Positions 1 through 10,620 are shown, counted from the first letter of the stretch. The stretch: 26,600 nt of DNA from Zygnema cylindricum (GCA_037447655.1 JBBHKE010002184.1:123747-150346), one strand, 5' to 3'. The notes: generated by a model from the sequence alone, not told the origin. Numbers and translations: made by a program.

Positions 1-390
1 AGGAAGAGGAATGTGAATTGGAAGGAGAAAAGAGGGGAGGGGGTAGTGCGAGAGGGAGGGGTGGGAATAGAGGGTGAGAAGATGGAAAGAGAGGGGGGGA
101 GAGGAGTGTTTGGAGTGGAGGATGTAGAGGGGTTGAGAGGAACAGTTAAAAGTGGGAGGAGGAGAGGGATTGGGGAGGGAATAGAGAGAAAAGAGGAAGG
201 TTAAGTGTAAGGAGAAGGAGAGATGGGGATAAAGCGGGTTGAGGAGAGGAAAGTTGGGAAGGAGCTGGGGTGGGCCAGAGGGAGAGAGAGAAGAGAGAGG
301 AAAGCCAGAGGTTTAAGGGAGGGAGTGGGAGAGGGAATAAATGTTGAGAAGGTGAGGGAGATGGAGGAAAAAGGGAGATGGAAAAGAACT
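1..390. repeat. Purine-rich low-complexity tract (plus strand A/G)
   Basis: Almost every base on the plus strand is A or G, mainly GGGAGG/GAGAGG-type runs, with few C or T. The open frames here encode only Gly/Glu/Arg/Lys-rich strings and are composition artefacts. An AAG|GTGAGG match near 349-350 could be a splice donor for the exon at 748, but nothing else supports coding. It is the first of several strand-asymmetric blocks in the window. Confidence 0.8.
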
Positions 391-747
391 TGGATCAAGA
401 AAATTTCATGGAAATTTCTTTTGCTCTGTCGATTTTTGTTAGTTGTCTTTTTTTTTTCTTACTTTTACCCTTGTGGAAAAACTTTTGGCTTTTTTTTTTT
501 TAATGTTTGAAGGTATTTTTTGGACTTCTAGAAAATAAAATGAAATATGTACATTTGAGTTTTGGAAATGTGGGAAAACTCCAAAAAAACTGTATGTGTT
601 TTTCATTTTTGGAATTGCGAAAAAATTGTGAAATGACCTTTTAAGTCTTGGAACTAACTTTGACATATTTTGATTTTTTTTTCCTTTTCTTTTTCTCTTT
701 TTTTTTCCTTTTTTGCTTTCTCTTATTTTTTTCTTTTCTTGAAATAG

Positions 748-840
748 ACGGCTGGTCAACATGTGATCATGGAAGGAGCTCTATCGGAGGATTATTACAA
801 AATTAGAGACCTTTTGTACTCCCAATATTATGTTTTGTAA
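748..840 (+). CDS. Probable terminal exon of an unidentified gene (partial)
   Basis: A T-rich stretch ends in AAATAG at 742-747, a good splice acceptor. An open frame of exactly 31 codons follows, beginning TAGQHVIMEG and ending in LLYSQYYVL, with TAA at 838-840. The peptide is balanced in composition, unlike the low-complexity frames around it, and reads like a conserved eukaryotic C-terminus (amphipathic, Tyr-rich). I do not recognise the family. The upstream exons would lie in or left of the purine tract at 1-390; a donor-like AAG|GTGAGG near 350 would join in phase 0, but the sequence before it is low complexity. The gene is therefore incomplete here and the call rests on the acceptor, phase and composition only. 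Confidence 0.45.
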   Translation, partial: TAGQHVIMEGALSEDYYKIRDLLYSQYYVL

Positions 841-1920
841 ATGTTTTCAATGAAAATTTCACTTGGTTTTCGTGAATTGTGTCTTTCCGTATCTATTTGT
901 AAAATGAAGTGTTTTTTTTTTTTTTTCGGCCACTCGATGTGAGTTTGAGAAGCTGGTTTTTGTCTTTTATGTTTTATAGATAACAATATATGTTCTGTTT
1001 CTTTCTTCCTCTTTTTTTATGCAACTTTTGGTTGATTTTTTCTCTCTTTTTTTTTTGTTGTTGTTGTGAGCTGTCAAGAAAAACATAAATTGATGTTTTT
1101 TGTTTGTTTTTAGTTTGATTAATAATATTGAATAAATTTGTGCAAAAAAATATTTTGTGGGCAAAAATTATTGCTATGCCTTGTAGAGATTTTCAGATAA
1201 AAATTTGCGGTTTTTATATTAAACAAGAATGTGTTATTACTATCGTGGATAATTGGATTTATGGGACAGCTTTGTGTCAAAATGGTCCCCGTAAAAGACT
1301 TATCAGTGTTTTTGATTTTCTATTTTGAAAAAATGAAAGTGGTTTTATATTTTCTATATTTGGAAAAAGACACAAGAAGAAAAACCATTCTTAAAAAAAG
1401 AAACGAAGAAAGAAGAGAGCAACAATGTTCCATAAAGTTGATCCTTTTTTTCACTAAGGAAAAAAGTGTCTTTTTGCAGTGTAAAAAGTGTCTTTTACAA
1501 ACTCTTTTTTTGGTAAAACTGTGTTTTAAGTCATTCTTTTGATCCAAGATAAGCATGTCGATATTCAAACACAGGGATTGTGATGTAGGAAAAAGACAAA
1601 AAAATTGGTCATTCCTCACTTATCTTCATCCAACCTCTGAATGAAATATGTGAAATTCCATACGCGGAGTCTGCTAACCGTGCGTGGTTTTTCCATAATA
1701 GAGATTTTGTGTCATTTTGTGTCATTTCATGCAAAATAGCAAGAAATTTAGGATACGTCTAAATTTCCGCACGGTTTTCGGACTTATGAATTTCTGCACA
1801 TTTTGTTCATAGGAAGGATGGTACTATCGACCATTTCAATACGCTCCCGCTAAGCCGATATTGATTTTTTCTCGATACATAATCACTCTCTAAGGTAAAA
1901 CCCGACGTACGGTACAGTAC
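841..1920. other. AT-rich intergenic stretch, no gene seen
   Basis: T-rich on the plus strand with long T homopolymers (for example 912-926 and around 1050). The short frames on both strands are Lys/Phe/Asn-rich composition artefacts without splice-supported extension. It probably includes the 3' UTR and downstream flank of the exon ending at 840. Confidence 0.5.
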
Positions 1921-2570
1921 AGTACAGTACACCGCCAATCGCTATTAGCGTTGTGTACGCTAATCCCGTCCCGCTTTTTTTTGTTTTTATTCTCAAATAG
2001 AATTATCCACACTATTTAAAAAAAGCCCTAATTCCTAAATAGAGTAATCGATTCAGTACGTTGTCTCTTAAATAGAGTGGTGTACGGTCAGTGTCAGACC
2101 GTACATAAGTGTACCTTTTTAAGTTAAAAATTACAATAAATTAGTTTTAGTAACCGCGGACGCATGAGAATGTGCGTTCTAAAAAGGAAAAAAAACCAGG
2201 TCGTAAAAAATCCCGCTCGCACATATTCGTCCGACAGCCGCGTTTCGACCGTGTGAATGTACGATTTGTGTACGATTTGTCAGATTTTGTACGGAAACTT
2301 ATATTAGTGTAGGCATGTTTGCGACCGACATTTTTTTTTTCAAAGATCCAAATTACCATAATCAAACAATTAGAATGTATGATTTTTTCCAAAATTTTCA
2401 AATTCTTAAATAGCGTACACCACGGTAATTATTTGTATACGCTAATGAAACCTACACGCTAATAGCGATTGGCGGTGAATTATAGATTGTATTTCGGGTT
2501 TTTTTTTTTGAAAAAAGGGCACCGAATTTGGCGTTATATACTCTAATAGCGATTGACGGTGTACTGTACT
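1921..2570. mobile_element. MITE-like inverted-repeat element, GTAC-rich ends
   Basis: The left end (1921-1948) and right end (2543-2570) are reverse complements over 28 bases with one mismatch. The core is GTACACCGCCAATCGC on the left and its complement on the right. A further perfect 20-base inverted copy of 1931-1950 lies inside at 2457-2476, so the right end looks doubled or nested. The interior is non-coding and AT-rich, with a 9-base stem hairpin at 2081-2105. Outside both ends lie further GTAC repeats (1908-1920 and 2573 onward), so a target-site duplication cannot be separated from the terminal repeats. Size, terminal inverted repeats and lack of coding capacity fit a miniature inverted-repeat transposable element. 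The superfamily is not identifiable. Confidence 0.55.
2081..2105. repeat. Perfect 9-bp inverted repeat (hairpin)
   Basis: TGTACGGTC at 2081-2089 and GACCGTACA at 2097-2105 are perfect reverse complements separated by seven bases. The hairpin lies inside the MITE-like element and is probably part of its secondary structure. Confidence 0.75.
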
Positions 2571-3483
2571 TAAGTACGCTTGCGCCTTAATTGGGCAGTA
2601 CAGTATTGTACTTTTAGATTCTAGCAGTGAAGAAGCCTTGTACAGAAAGAGTATGTTACAAATAGTTTGACACGTTAATGGACAGGAACCAGTACCAGCC
2701 AAGCACTTTTTTAGGAAGTAGCAATGCATAAAAAGCTAAGAACCAGTTAAATTATTACACGTGTCTTAAAAGTAGCACGGATACCAAAGGAGAAAATTGT
2801 CGTTTTGTGTGAACCTTGGCGGCGGCGTACATGAATATCTGTTGTCGTTTGAAAATTGAAAGCAAAATGTTTATGCTCCTGACCTGTCCTTTAAGGTATG
2901 TTTGACACAAAATGTTTATTTCATCTGCCCGGATCCTTTGATTTGCAATTATATTTATCTTACGATACGAGTAGAGCCAGCCACACCATTTCATGATTCA
3001 CAAAATCTAATTGGTATTATTTTGCTATTAATTAATATGGCAATTTGCTATTTGCACATACGCAATTTATGTGGCGTTATTGGCTAAAATCGTGGTAATC
3101 TTACATAAAGTGTACGATTTTTACATTATTACTTTACAATACTTTCTGTACGATTTTTTCCCTACTACCTACCCTCTAATGAAAAAAATTCCGGCAGCAA
3201 TCTAGCCATTGCCCCATCGGGCATCTGCCCCTTTCCAAAACGTTTTCATGTCTGACCGGCAATGTAATTTCTTTTTCAACAAAGATTTGTTTTCTGCCCG
3301 CTTCCAATACGCAGATTCCAAAATTCTATGGTATCTGCCCGTTGTGATTTAGATCCTGGCACGGATATTTTTCTCCCGTCCACTTTTAAATCTTCGGTAG
3401 CGGCAACTTTTTCAAATTGATCTCAGCAGCAAAGCAGCTGCGCCAAGTTGCTGCAGTTTCGTCTTCTTCTCCTTGAAGCCGCC
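2571..3483. other. Upstream flank and presumed promoter of the NPL gene
   Basis: No supported gene. Repeated TGTACGATTT-like strings occur near 3111 and 3149, similar to ones inside the MITE-like element near 2260-2280, which suggests mobile-element debris. From about 3360 the sequence becomes more mixed in base composition, as expected for a 5' leader before the start at 3484. No clear TATA box is placed near a plausible transcription start. Confidence 0.4.
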
Positions 3484-3505
3484 ATGGCTACCCCTATGTT
3501 CTGGG
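3484..3505 (+). other. 22-base coding microexon with the start codon
   Basis: The ATG at 3484 is followed by only 22 coding bases before G|GTAAAT. Joining to 4104 restores the diagnostic FWGVKVEP strand of the NPL fold in phase. The choice is decided by this family motif and by the Kozak context. A later ATG near 4018 (GGAATGGGAAAG) lies inside intron 1 and would lose the first beta strand. Confidence 0.85.
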
Positions 3506-6500
3506 GTAAATGGCCACCTTTTCAACATAAAAATTTTGGAATGACGTCAGCAGTTGCTGATTGTATTAGCTGTCTTATTATGTTTTTTGTAGAAATTTCA
3601 GCTCATGTATTCAGCATATTTTTTTAAGTATTTCCTGCACAGGTTTTTGAGAGTCGGTCTGTAAAGTCTTTGCAGTGTGGTATTCGATGCAGTTTATTTT
3701 TTTTACCTTGGACTGTCGATTTAACACATGGTGCTGATTATTAGTTTTTAGCAGGGTTTAAGACTTTAGAGACATTTTCCGTATCTTTTTAAGATTTATT
3801 GTTGGTTAAGCTTTGGCGTGAGGGTTTTGTGGCAAACTACGATTTTGTTTTATTTTTTCTTATTGGTTTTGTTCTCATGTTTTTTTCACTGTGGACCTTC
3901 AGAAACTAAAGGCTTGCCTCTTCTACTTTTTTTTTTCAGTTATTTTCATTTTCTTCTTTCTGCATATGGACTCTATGCATGGAATTTCTTCAATCACTCT
4001 TCTATTAAATTTTAGGAATGGGAAAGCTGAAGGGAGATGCTGTAAGTTATTTCAGGGAGAATCCTTTTTAAACCTCTTTATTTGTTTTTTTCTTCTTTGG
4101 CAGGTGTGAAAGTTGAACCTGAAGAGGAGGGTGGATTGAGAGTTCCCGAAGGATATAGCTTACGTGTCTCACAGGTGAGCCTTACAATACTATAACTCCC
4201 CACCCTTTGTAGTGTTACACATTTTTGGGCTTTTGAAATACTTTTTCTCATCGCGTTAGAGCTGAAAGTTGAGGACTTGATTGTCTTTATTGCTATTAAT
4301 TTCAAAAGTATTTTTTTTTCAAATGTTAACAAGGTTATTTATCCCTTCATGGAATTTTGTTTTACTTTTTTTTATGTTTTTAATTATCTGAAGGCTTTCT
4401 TGAGTCTGGAAATCCCAGGCTCATTATATCTTCCTGTACCTCCCGTTTTTGGTGTTTTTAAAAAGTTATAAAGTAAACTAGTAAAAGTTATGTGGATAAT
4501 GTTTTCCCTATCTGTGGATAACATTTTTGAAGTAATCAGTGTGGATGTTTCATGAGGGAGTGAATGGTGTGTCTTCTTTTTTTGTATTTTAAACCAGAAG
4601 ACAGTCTAAAATCATTAATTATCAGTTATTTTTCTATTTGTTTCAAAACAAATGTATGCCACTCTCTTTTCCTTTTTTTTGTCTCGGGAAAAAACCTGTC
4701 TTAACCTTTTTGTTCAAAGGAAAACTTTAAAAACTGGTAACTTTTTATGTTATCCTGGAAGGTTTACAAGTTTTAACTGAGGTTCGACATTGTCTATTTT
4801 TTTCCTTTTTGGCGGTGACCTAAGTATGAAATGGTCGCACGCTTAATTGATAATAATGTGTTACAAAACGTGTTTGCCATTTTTTGTGTTTAGCCGGCCT
4901 GCAAACATTTCAGAGTGACTAACATCTTTTTTTTTGGGTTTTTTGGTGATTTTTGTGAACAGTTAGCTCTTGGTGAAGATTCTAAGGACAAGGAACGAGT
5001 CATTGTCAAAGTGAAGGTTTGTTCCTTATCCAATCTCCTTCATTTCTTTTCCTTGGAATTTGGTTGATGAGGATGAGCTAAAGCATTAGAATTTAGTAAT
5101 TTCAAACATCCTTGCATCAATGCGCCCTTTTTTTTAAATCATCCCTGTCATCACGGGCCCTTTTGCTTGCCCCACTATCTCTACCTCTTCACCTCCCTCT
5201 CTTCGTGCTGCTATGCAGACATCTCTTTTGATTACTTTCACACAGCTTTCTAATGTTCCAGTCTAAGCTCATTTCAAATGTTTGTTTACAGAGTTTCCAT
5301 TTGATTTAGAATGTCAAATGGGTTAGCTTAAACAGGACTGTTAGAGTTCTTATTCTTTTGTAGCATTGACTCAACATCAATGGTTTTTGCTTTTGTGGGT
5401 GACCCAGGTGGCGGATGCGGAAGAAGATGAGGAAGAGGAAGGTGATGATAATGAGCCAAATGTGGTTGGGACTCTTGTAAAAGGTATGTCATGATCCTTT
5501 TCCCGGATCAATTTATGGCTGTAGTATATCATCAAATGTAAATCCTAATGGCTTGATAATTCTTACAGTTAGATTCTGGTATGCTGTTATTGAAACGGAC
5601 AGTTGTTTTCTAGATATATTACAGATTCCATGTTCAATACAAATGTTTTTGTTGTTTTTTTAGTAATGTATCCAAAGATGTCATGACTAAAATCTATGTC
5701 TGTTTTGATACGAATGCTTATTCTGAATTAAGATGGCTTAAACTATATAGGAGGTACGAGTTTCTTGTGTTAAGCTTTTTAGAGGGACAGAAATGAGTTT
5801 TAACTGTATCATGGTTATTTTTTTGTTGAAGATCTTGTTTGCTACATTGAATTGCCTAGCTTAGTGGTCCATACATACTCATCATCGACATTTTACTGTG
5901 TTTTTAGTTTCTCTGGTACATTATTTTTGACATTCATGTCGAATTGGCGTCCACAATTTTCAGAAAGAAGCACTTATTGAAGGAGTCTATTTATGGTGTT
6001 CTAGGGGTATAATTATGAACAATGTGGGCTAAGTGTAATCTATAATAGGTCTGTCATAGTTTGAAGAAGTGATCATGGAGTAGGTTAAGTCTTGCATTAA
6101 CAGACTGCTAAGGGAAGGTAAGGCAGGTACCTTTTGCTCTCCTCTGTGTACGTTACCGTCTTTCCTTGCCCTCTCCTCCTTTCTTATTTCATCCTCTTCT
6201 TCTCCTTCTTGCTCTTTTCCTCTCGTTTCATGTTTCTGGTTGTGTAGGTTCCTGTGACCAGTTTGCTGTCGATCTCCAATTCGGAGCTGGCGAACAGGTG
6301 CCCCCTTGTAACTTAGTGTAGTTTTAGATAGATTACTATTTCTATCCTATTTGTACCCCGTCATTTCTGCTCTGCACCATTTGCTCACTTTCGTTGCTAA
6401 ACGCTACTTCAAACTTTTGTAGAAATTATCATTATATCATTGAGCTTCCAAGAACTGGAACTTGATAACAATTGATCTATTCATTCTATTTTCCCCTTTT

Positions 6501-9500
6501 GGAAGAGTTCAATCATGTAACTTGCTCTTTTCTTAATGCTTGGGCAATCCATGCTTTTAAAAAAGCTTCTATTGCTACTGAGGCAAAGCAGTCGATACTA
6601 TTAAAAAAACTCATGTTGCCACTAAGGCAAACCGTTAGTGATTGACCTGCTTGACTGAGGTCATCAAGTTGACTGGCTGTACTTTGGTGCTGATGTGGCA
6701 GGAAAGCCTGGCCTGTTGACACGTGGCAGCCTTTGGGAGGCTGGCTCTTTCTATGGTGCAGGTTCTGTTCACCCACAGTGGAACCGGTAGTGTCCATGTG
6801 ATTGGATATGTGACGCCTGTGGACGAGTAAGTTTGTTTTAGTATTTTTTCACTTTCTGCTTCTGTTTTCTTATTCATTTGATATCACGACCATGGATAAG
6901 GAGTTTTTTTTTTACTGTTTTTTCTTCTGATCGTTTGTTTGACAATTGAAAATAAAAGAGGGGGCAACAAAGTTGTGTTGATACTATGGACTTTGCTTTT
7001 GTAATTGATTTGTTTGGCAATGGAAAAAAAATACGGGGCACTGTAGTTTTTTTGATACATGGACTTTGTTTGTTTGTATGGAGACGGGTTATGTTAATAT
7101 AGAAACAAGGTGAAAGGAACAAGAAGGCTGCTTGCAGATTTTCTTTTGTGACTGATAATCGCCATTTTGACTCAAAGACTAATATTTCGTTAAGTCTAAT
7201 AATATTGGTCTAGAGCTTATTTGCTTCAATAATAAATGGTGGTTTTCAGTCCCAAATTATCTTACAAATTGTTGCAATATTCCTGCTTTTCGTTTGAACA
7301 CTGGATTACACAAAGATTCAACTTGTCCTGTATCATTTGTTTTGTCAATTCTTGGAACCTAACAAATTACATTACAAATACCTGCGAGTACGCTTGTAGA
7401 ATGCTAGTATTTATTTTTTCTGAATTTGTTTTGATTTTTTCTTTTCAATGAATTACTTGAATGAAACTTCTGAGTTGTTTTTTTCAGAGGTGATGATGAC
7501 AGCCTAATGGGAATGAATAGCGATGATGATGAAGATGAAGATGATCTAGAGGAGGACGAGGACGATGAAGAGGATGATGCAAAAGGTGTGTTACCTCAAT
7601 CAATGTGATGACTGGTAGTTTTATCGCAGTTTTTGCTTCCATATTATTCTTTAACCATGTCAAAACAAAAAATGAAGGGTTGTCGAATCAAGTTTAGAAG
7701 TACCTCAAACATTTCTGTTTTTCATAATGCATACTTTTTTAATTGCGTGCTTTTGTCCGATTTTACATGGACAACAATGAAAGTGTTTATATACGTCTTC
7801 CGTTTCAGAAATATATTGTGATGTGAATCATTATCTTCTGTTTTTCTCTTCTGTGTGAAATCTGTTAACTTGAAGTTACTATACGAAGAATTGAATTTCA
7901 GCACAGCTCAGATCATTGATTGTTTGGCTGGTTTTTGGGTATTGTGAATTATCTTTCTTTTTTTTTTTCTCACTTGCTATTCGCTTGAACATTAAGAAAC
8001 TTGCTCTTATAACTGAACAGGATATAGTTATTAAGCTCAAGGAAAAGGTTGTGACAATGTGTATGTTCAAATTTAGTGTGTTTACATGTACTTATTTGGG
8101 GAAAGTGTGTATGTTTAGGTTAGGTGTGTTAACATGCACTTGTACTTTTACATTGACAACAGTAAATGGAGATGCAGCGGGATTCTCATATCTAAATCCT
8201 CCTCATTTCTTGACATTTAGAAAAAGTTTGTAATCTATTTTCTCTTTAATTATTGTTTGGGATTCAGTCCAGGAGATGCTAAAAGGAGGAGTAAACTTGG
8301 AGAACGCAAAGGCAATGCTTAAAAAAGCTCTTGCCGATCAGGCTGAAGTTGATGATGATGAGGAGGATGATGAGGACGATGAAGAGGAAGAAAAGAAAGT
8401 AGTGCCAAAGGCAAAGACAGAGAAAAAAGTCTCTGGAAATGGAAAAATTGAGGCTAATGGAACACCAGAGGTGAAGACTGTTGTTGTGAAGGCTGAGAGT
8501 GCTGGGAAAAAGAAGGGCGCGGAAAAGATTAAAACCCCAAAGGATGAAAAAGTGAAAAAAGATGAAGTTGCTCTTCCTGGTTGGGGAAAGGATGAGGATG
8601 ACGAAGATGATGATGAAGATGATGATGACGATCTTAAAGTAGGCGATCAAGATGATGTTGATAAAGACGAGGATGATGGCGACGACGATGACGACGATGA
8701 TGATGATGACGACGAAGGAGTGGTAAGGATTGTTAGCGTTTGTCTCTGTTGACATAGGGTTTCAATTTTGGGTGCATGTCACAGTAATAAACAGAAGGCT
8801 AAGGATGTTGGACATGTTGATCAGCAGCTTTCATGGCTGCTTTTTCAATGGAATATCAGCTCATATGTACCATTAATAATGGAATGCCAGAACAAAGGTG
8901 GCTATCCAGCTCAAATGATTTTAATAATACTAATTTGATTTTTGCCTTTTTTTGCCGGAAGGCATCAAATAATTGCAATAACATTAACTCAAGGAGAGAA
9001 AAAAAAACATGGCCGTGATGCCCCACCTTACATTTGTATTATTAACAGCTATTGCCCTTTTGTATTAATAAAAAATTTACACTAATAGAGTAGGGTTTTG
9101 GGATTTTGGCTGGACCCTTTTGTCAGGCATTTTCTTGACTTGTTTTATGCAATTTATATGTCCGAAAACAATTCAGGATAATCTTGTCTTACACCTGTAT
9201 CATATGGTCTTTTCAAGTATAACACACGCAGTATGAGAAAAAACACATACATTGTTTTAATTTTTTTCGCTCATCTGAACGATGGTTTTATGTGTCATTC
9301 TGACCCATTTTCGCCGGTTTTTTTCTCTTCAGTTTGGAATGGATGAGGATGACGATGACGATGATGGTGATGAAGACGACGACGAGGAAGGAGGAGCTCC
9401 TTTTGGGGCAGGACAAAAAAGGGCAAAACCAGGGCCCGTTCCGGCAAAGGCAGCAAAAACAGCTAAGTTTATGGAAGAGAGGGAGAGAGGAGGAAGAGGC

Positions 9501-9782
9501 GGGTCACCAGGAGGGAGAGGAGGGTTCAGAGGTGGTAGAGGAGGAAGTCCGGGAGGGAGAGGCGGCGGTGGTGGTGGATTTGGTGGGAGAGGAGGGAGAG
9601 GAGGTAGTCCTGGAGGAAGAGGAGGAAGCCCAGGTGGTTTCCGAGGTGGAAGAGGAGGGGGAGGAGGTTTCAGGGGGGGAGGTGGAAGGGGAGGAGGTGG
9701 TAGAGGTGGGGGAGGACGGGGAGGAGGCGGTAGAGGAGGAGGAGGCAGGGGAGGAGGTGGTTTCAGGGGTAGAGGCAAATGA
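3484..9782 (+). CDS. Nucleoplasmin-like (NPL) domain protein with acidic tracts and RGG tail
   Basis: Nine exons by splice signals and phase: 3484-3505, 4104-4174, 4963-5016, 5408-5483, 6248-6297, 6762-6826, 7488-7585, 8268-8722, 9333-9782. They total 1,341 bases (446 residues plus TGA), and every intron is GT...AG. The start has a strong Kozak context (GCCGCCATGG) and opens MATPMFWGVKVEP, the first strand of the nucleoplasmin-like fold shared by nucleoplasmins, FKBP39/46-type proteins and plant HD2 proteins (FWGVxVxPG...). Later matches are LRVSQLALGE, VVGTLVKGSCDQFAVDLQF and FTHSGTGSVHVIGY, completing the eight-stranded core by about residue 112. An acidic loop (about 50-66) interrupts the core. 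Acidic tracts follow at 114-145, 172-187 and 252-316, with Lys-rich NLS-like sequence near 188-250 and a Gly/Arg tail from about 349 to 446. Known NPL proteins form pentamers and bind histones; RGG tails bind RNA and are typical of nucleolar proteins. A nuclear or nucleolar histone chaperone acting in ribosome biogenesis is therefore inferred. There is no FKBP domain and no C2H2 finger. Confidence 0.9.
8345..8722 (+). other. Acidic-tract and Lys-rich coding segment (exon 8)
   Basis: Exon 8 begins with a predicted amphipathic helix (NLENAKAMLKKALADQ) and then encodes two Asp/Glu blocks separated by a Lys-rich linker containing GKKKGAEKIK and DEKVKKDE. GAT/GAC/GAG repeats make it microsatellite-like and prone to length change. 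The reverse strand is open for its whole length, but only as the complement of acidic codons. In nucleoplasmins such acidic tracts bind core histones and the basic stretch acts as a nuclear import signal; here this is by analogy. Confidence 0.85.
9493..9779 (+). other. RGG/GGRGG-repeat C-terminal tail
   Basis: About 95 residues composed almost only of Gly and Arg with scattered Phe, Ser and Pro (units such as GGRGGSPGG, GGFRGG, GGGRGGGG), ending GGFRGRGK. This is a classic RGG box of the nucleolin/fibrillarin/GAR1 type, a target for arginine methylation and an RNA-binding or phase-separating segment in known proteins. The GGA/GGT-rich DNA makes all plus frames and the antisense open, giving spurious long ORFs. 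The number of repeats should be treated as assembly-sensitive. Confidence 0.9.
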
Positions 9783-9800
9783 GAGGCTGGTTGATTTCTG

Positions 9801-10407
9801 GTAAGCTTCAAAACAAAACAAAAATCCAAAGGGATGTGTGAAGAGCCTCTACTTGCAAAGAGAAAAGTTTTGAGTCGAAACTTCTGTTTCACTTTCTTTT
9901 TTCCTTTCTTTGTTTTCTGAGATTTAATAATTTTAGCCTTGTTTGAAGAACGGTGTAGAATTACTTTTTGGAGAAAAAATGGATTAAAACCCAAAAAAAC
10001 CCCTAATTGACAGGTCAAGAGGGTAACACCTAAATTGTCTACTATTGAGCCGGAAAATGTTTCTTTGTTCAACTTTTGAACAGATAGTTGAGGGGAGGAG
10101 AATATGTTTGGTTTTATTGGATATCCATTTGTTCAATTTGTAGTTTGAAAACTATGTTCACTGATGTTGTAACAGTTTACAGTTTTTCATATTCAAATGT
10201 GAAGAGGTGAAAAAGAAAAAAAAAACAAGAACAAAAGAAATGCACCTGTACTCTGTTCACTGCTTTGAGAGTGAAAAATAAATTGTATCTGAAAGCTGAT
10301 TCTAGAACATTGTCTTTCACCTACTTTTTCATCAAAACATAAATGTTTAGCGATGATCTTTTACCTTTTGATTGGTGGGCTTTGAATGGTGACTCTGTCT
10401 TCCACAG
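9801..10407 (+). other. Possible 3' UTR intron of the NPL gene
   Basis: A strong donor CTG|GTAAGC lies 18 bases after the stop, and a good acceptor TTCCACAG ends at 10407. A donor this close to the stop would not be expected to trigger nonsense-mediated decay. It competes with the polyadenylation signal at 10277, which would lie inside this intron, so alternative 3' ends are possible. There is no transcript evidence. Confidence 0.3.
10277..10282 (+). terminator. Candidate polyadenylation signal AATAAA
   Basis: A canonical AATAAA hexamer about 495 bases after the NPL stop codon, followed within about 30 bases by a T/GT-rich stretch (CATTGTCTTTC). It is a plausible 3' end for the unspliced form of the transcript. 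Hexamers occur by chance in AT-rich DNA, so confidence is moderate. Confidence 0.4.
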
Positions 10408-10557
10408 GTTAACTTGACTATTATGAGTCTCCAAAAATTTGTATCGTTTGTCAGTAATACCAAATCCTCTTATTATGCCTATTTATTATTCTCATTGTCT
10501 TTGATTAAACAGTTGATACATATTAATTACATAATAACATTTTTTCTTTCCTATGAA

Positions 10558-10620
10558 AATTTTAGCTACCATTTTAGCTACCATTTTAGCTACCATTTTT
10601 GGAAAATTTTAGCTACCATT
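10558..10620. repeat. Short tandem repeat of a 12-base unit (ATTTTAGCTACC)
   Basis: Three adjacent copies of ATTTTAGCTACC from about 10558, then a short spacer (TTTTTGGAAA), then a fourth copy ending near 10619. It is non-coding and intergenic. It probably arose by replication slippage. Confidence 0.85.

Noticed and set aside
4018-4047. ATG near 4018 with GT donor (GATGCT|GTAAGT) as alternative first exon
   Set aside because: It lacks the FWG strand of the NPL fold; the microexon at 3484 restores it with a better Kozak context. Could still be a minor alternative start.
8279-8755. 158-codon minus-strand frame opposite exon 8
   Set aside because: It is the complement of GAT/GAC/GAG-rich acidic codons, giving an Ile/Val/Phe string; the plus strand is in frame with the NPL gene and its splice sites.
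9334-9804. Second plus-strand frame (Glu/Val/Gly-rich) over the RGG exon
   Set aside because: A shifted reading of the same GGA repeats; the frame joined to exon 8 in phase gives the RGG tail.
9329-10072. 247-codon minus-strand poly-Pro/Leu frame
   Set aside because: Antisense of the RGG tail; GGN codons read as CC-rich Pro codons in reverse. No independent gene signals.
10558-10620. CRISPR-like array
   Set aside because: The repeats are contiguous 12-mers without unique spacers, in a eukaryotic intergenic region.
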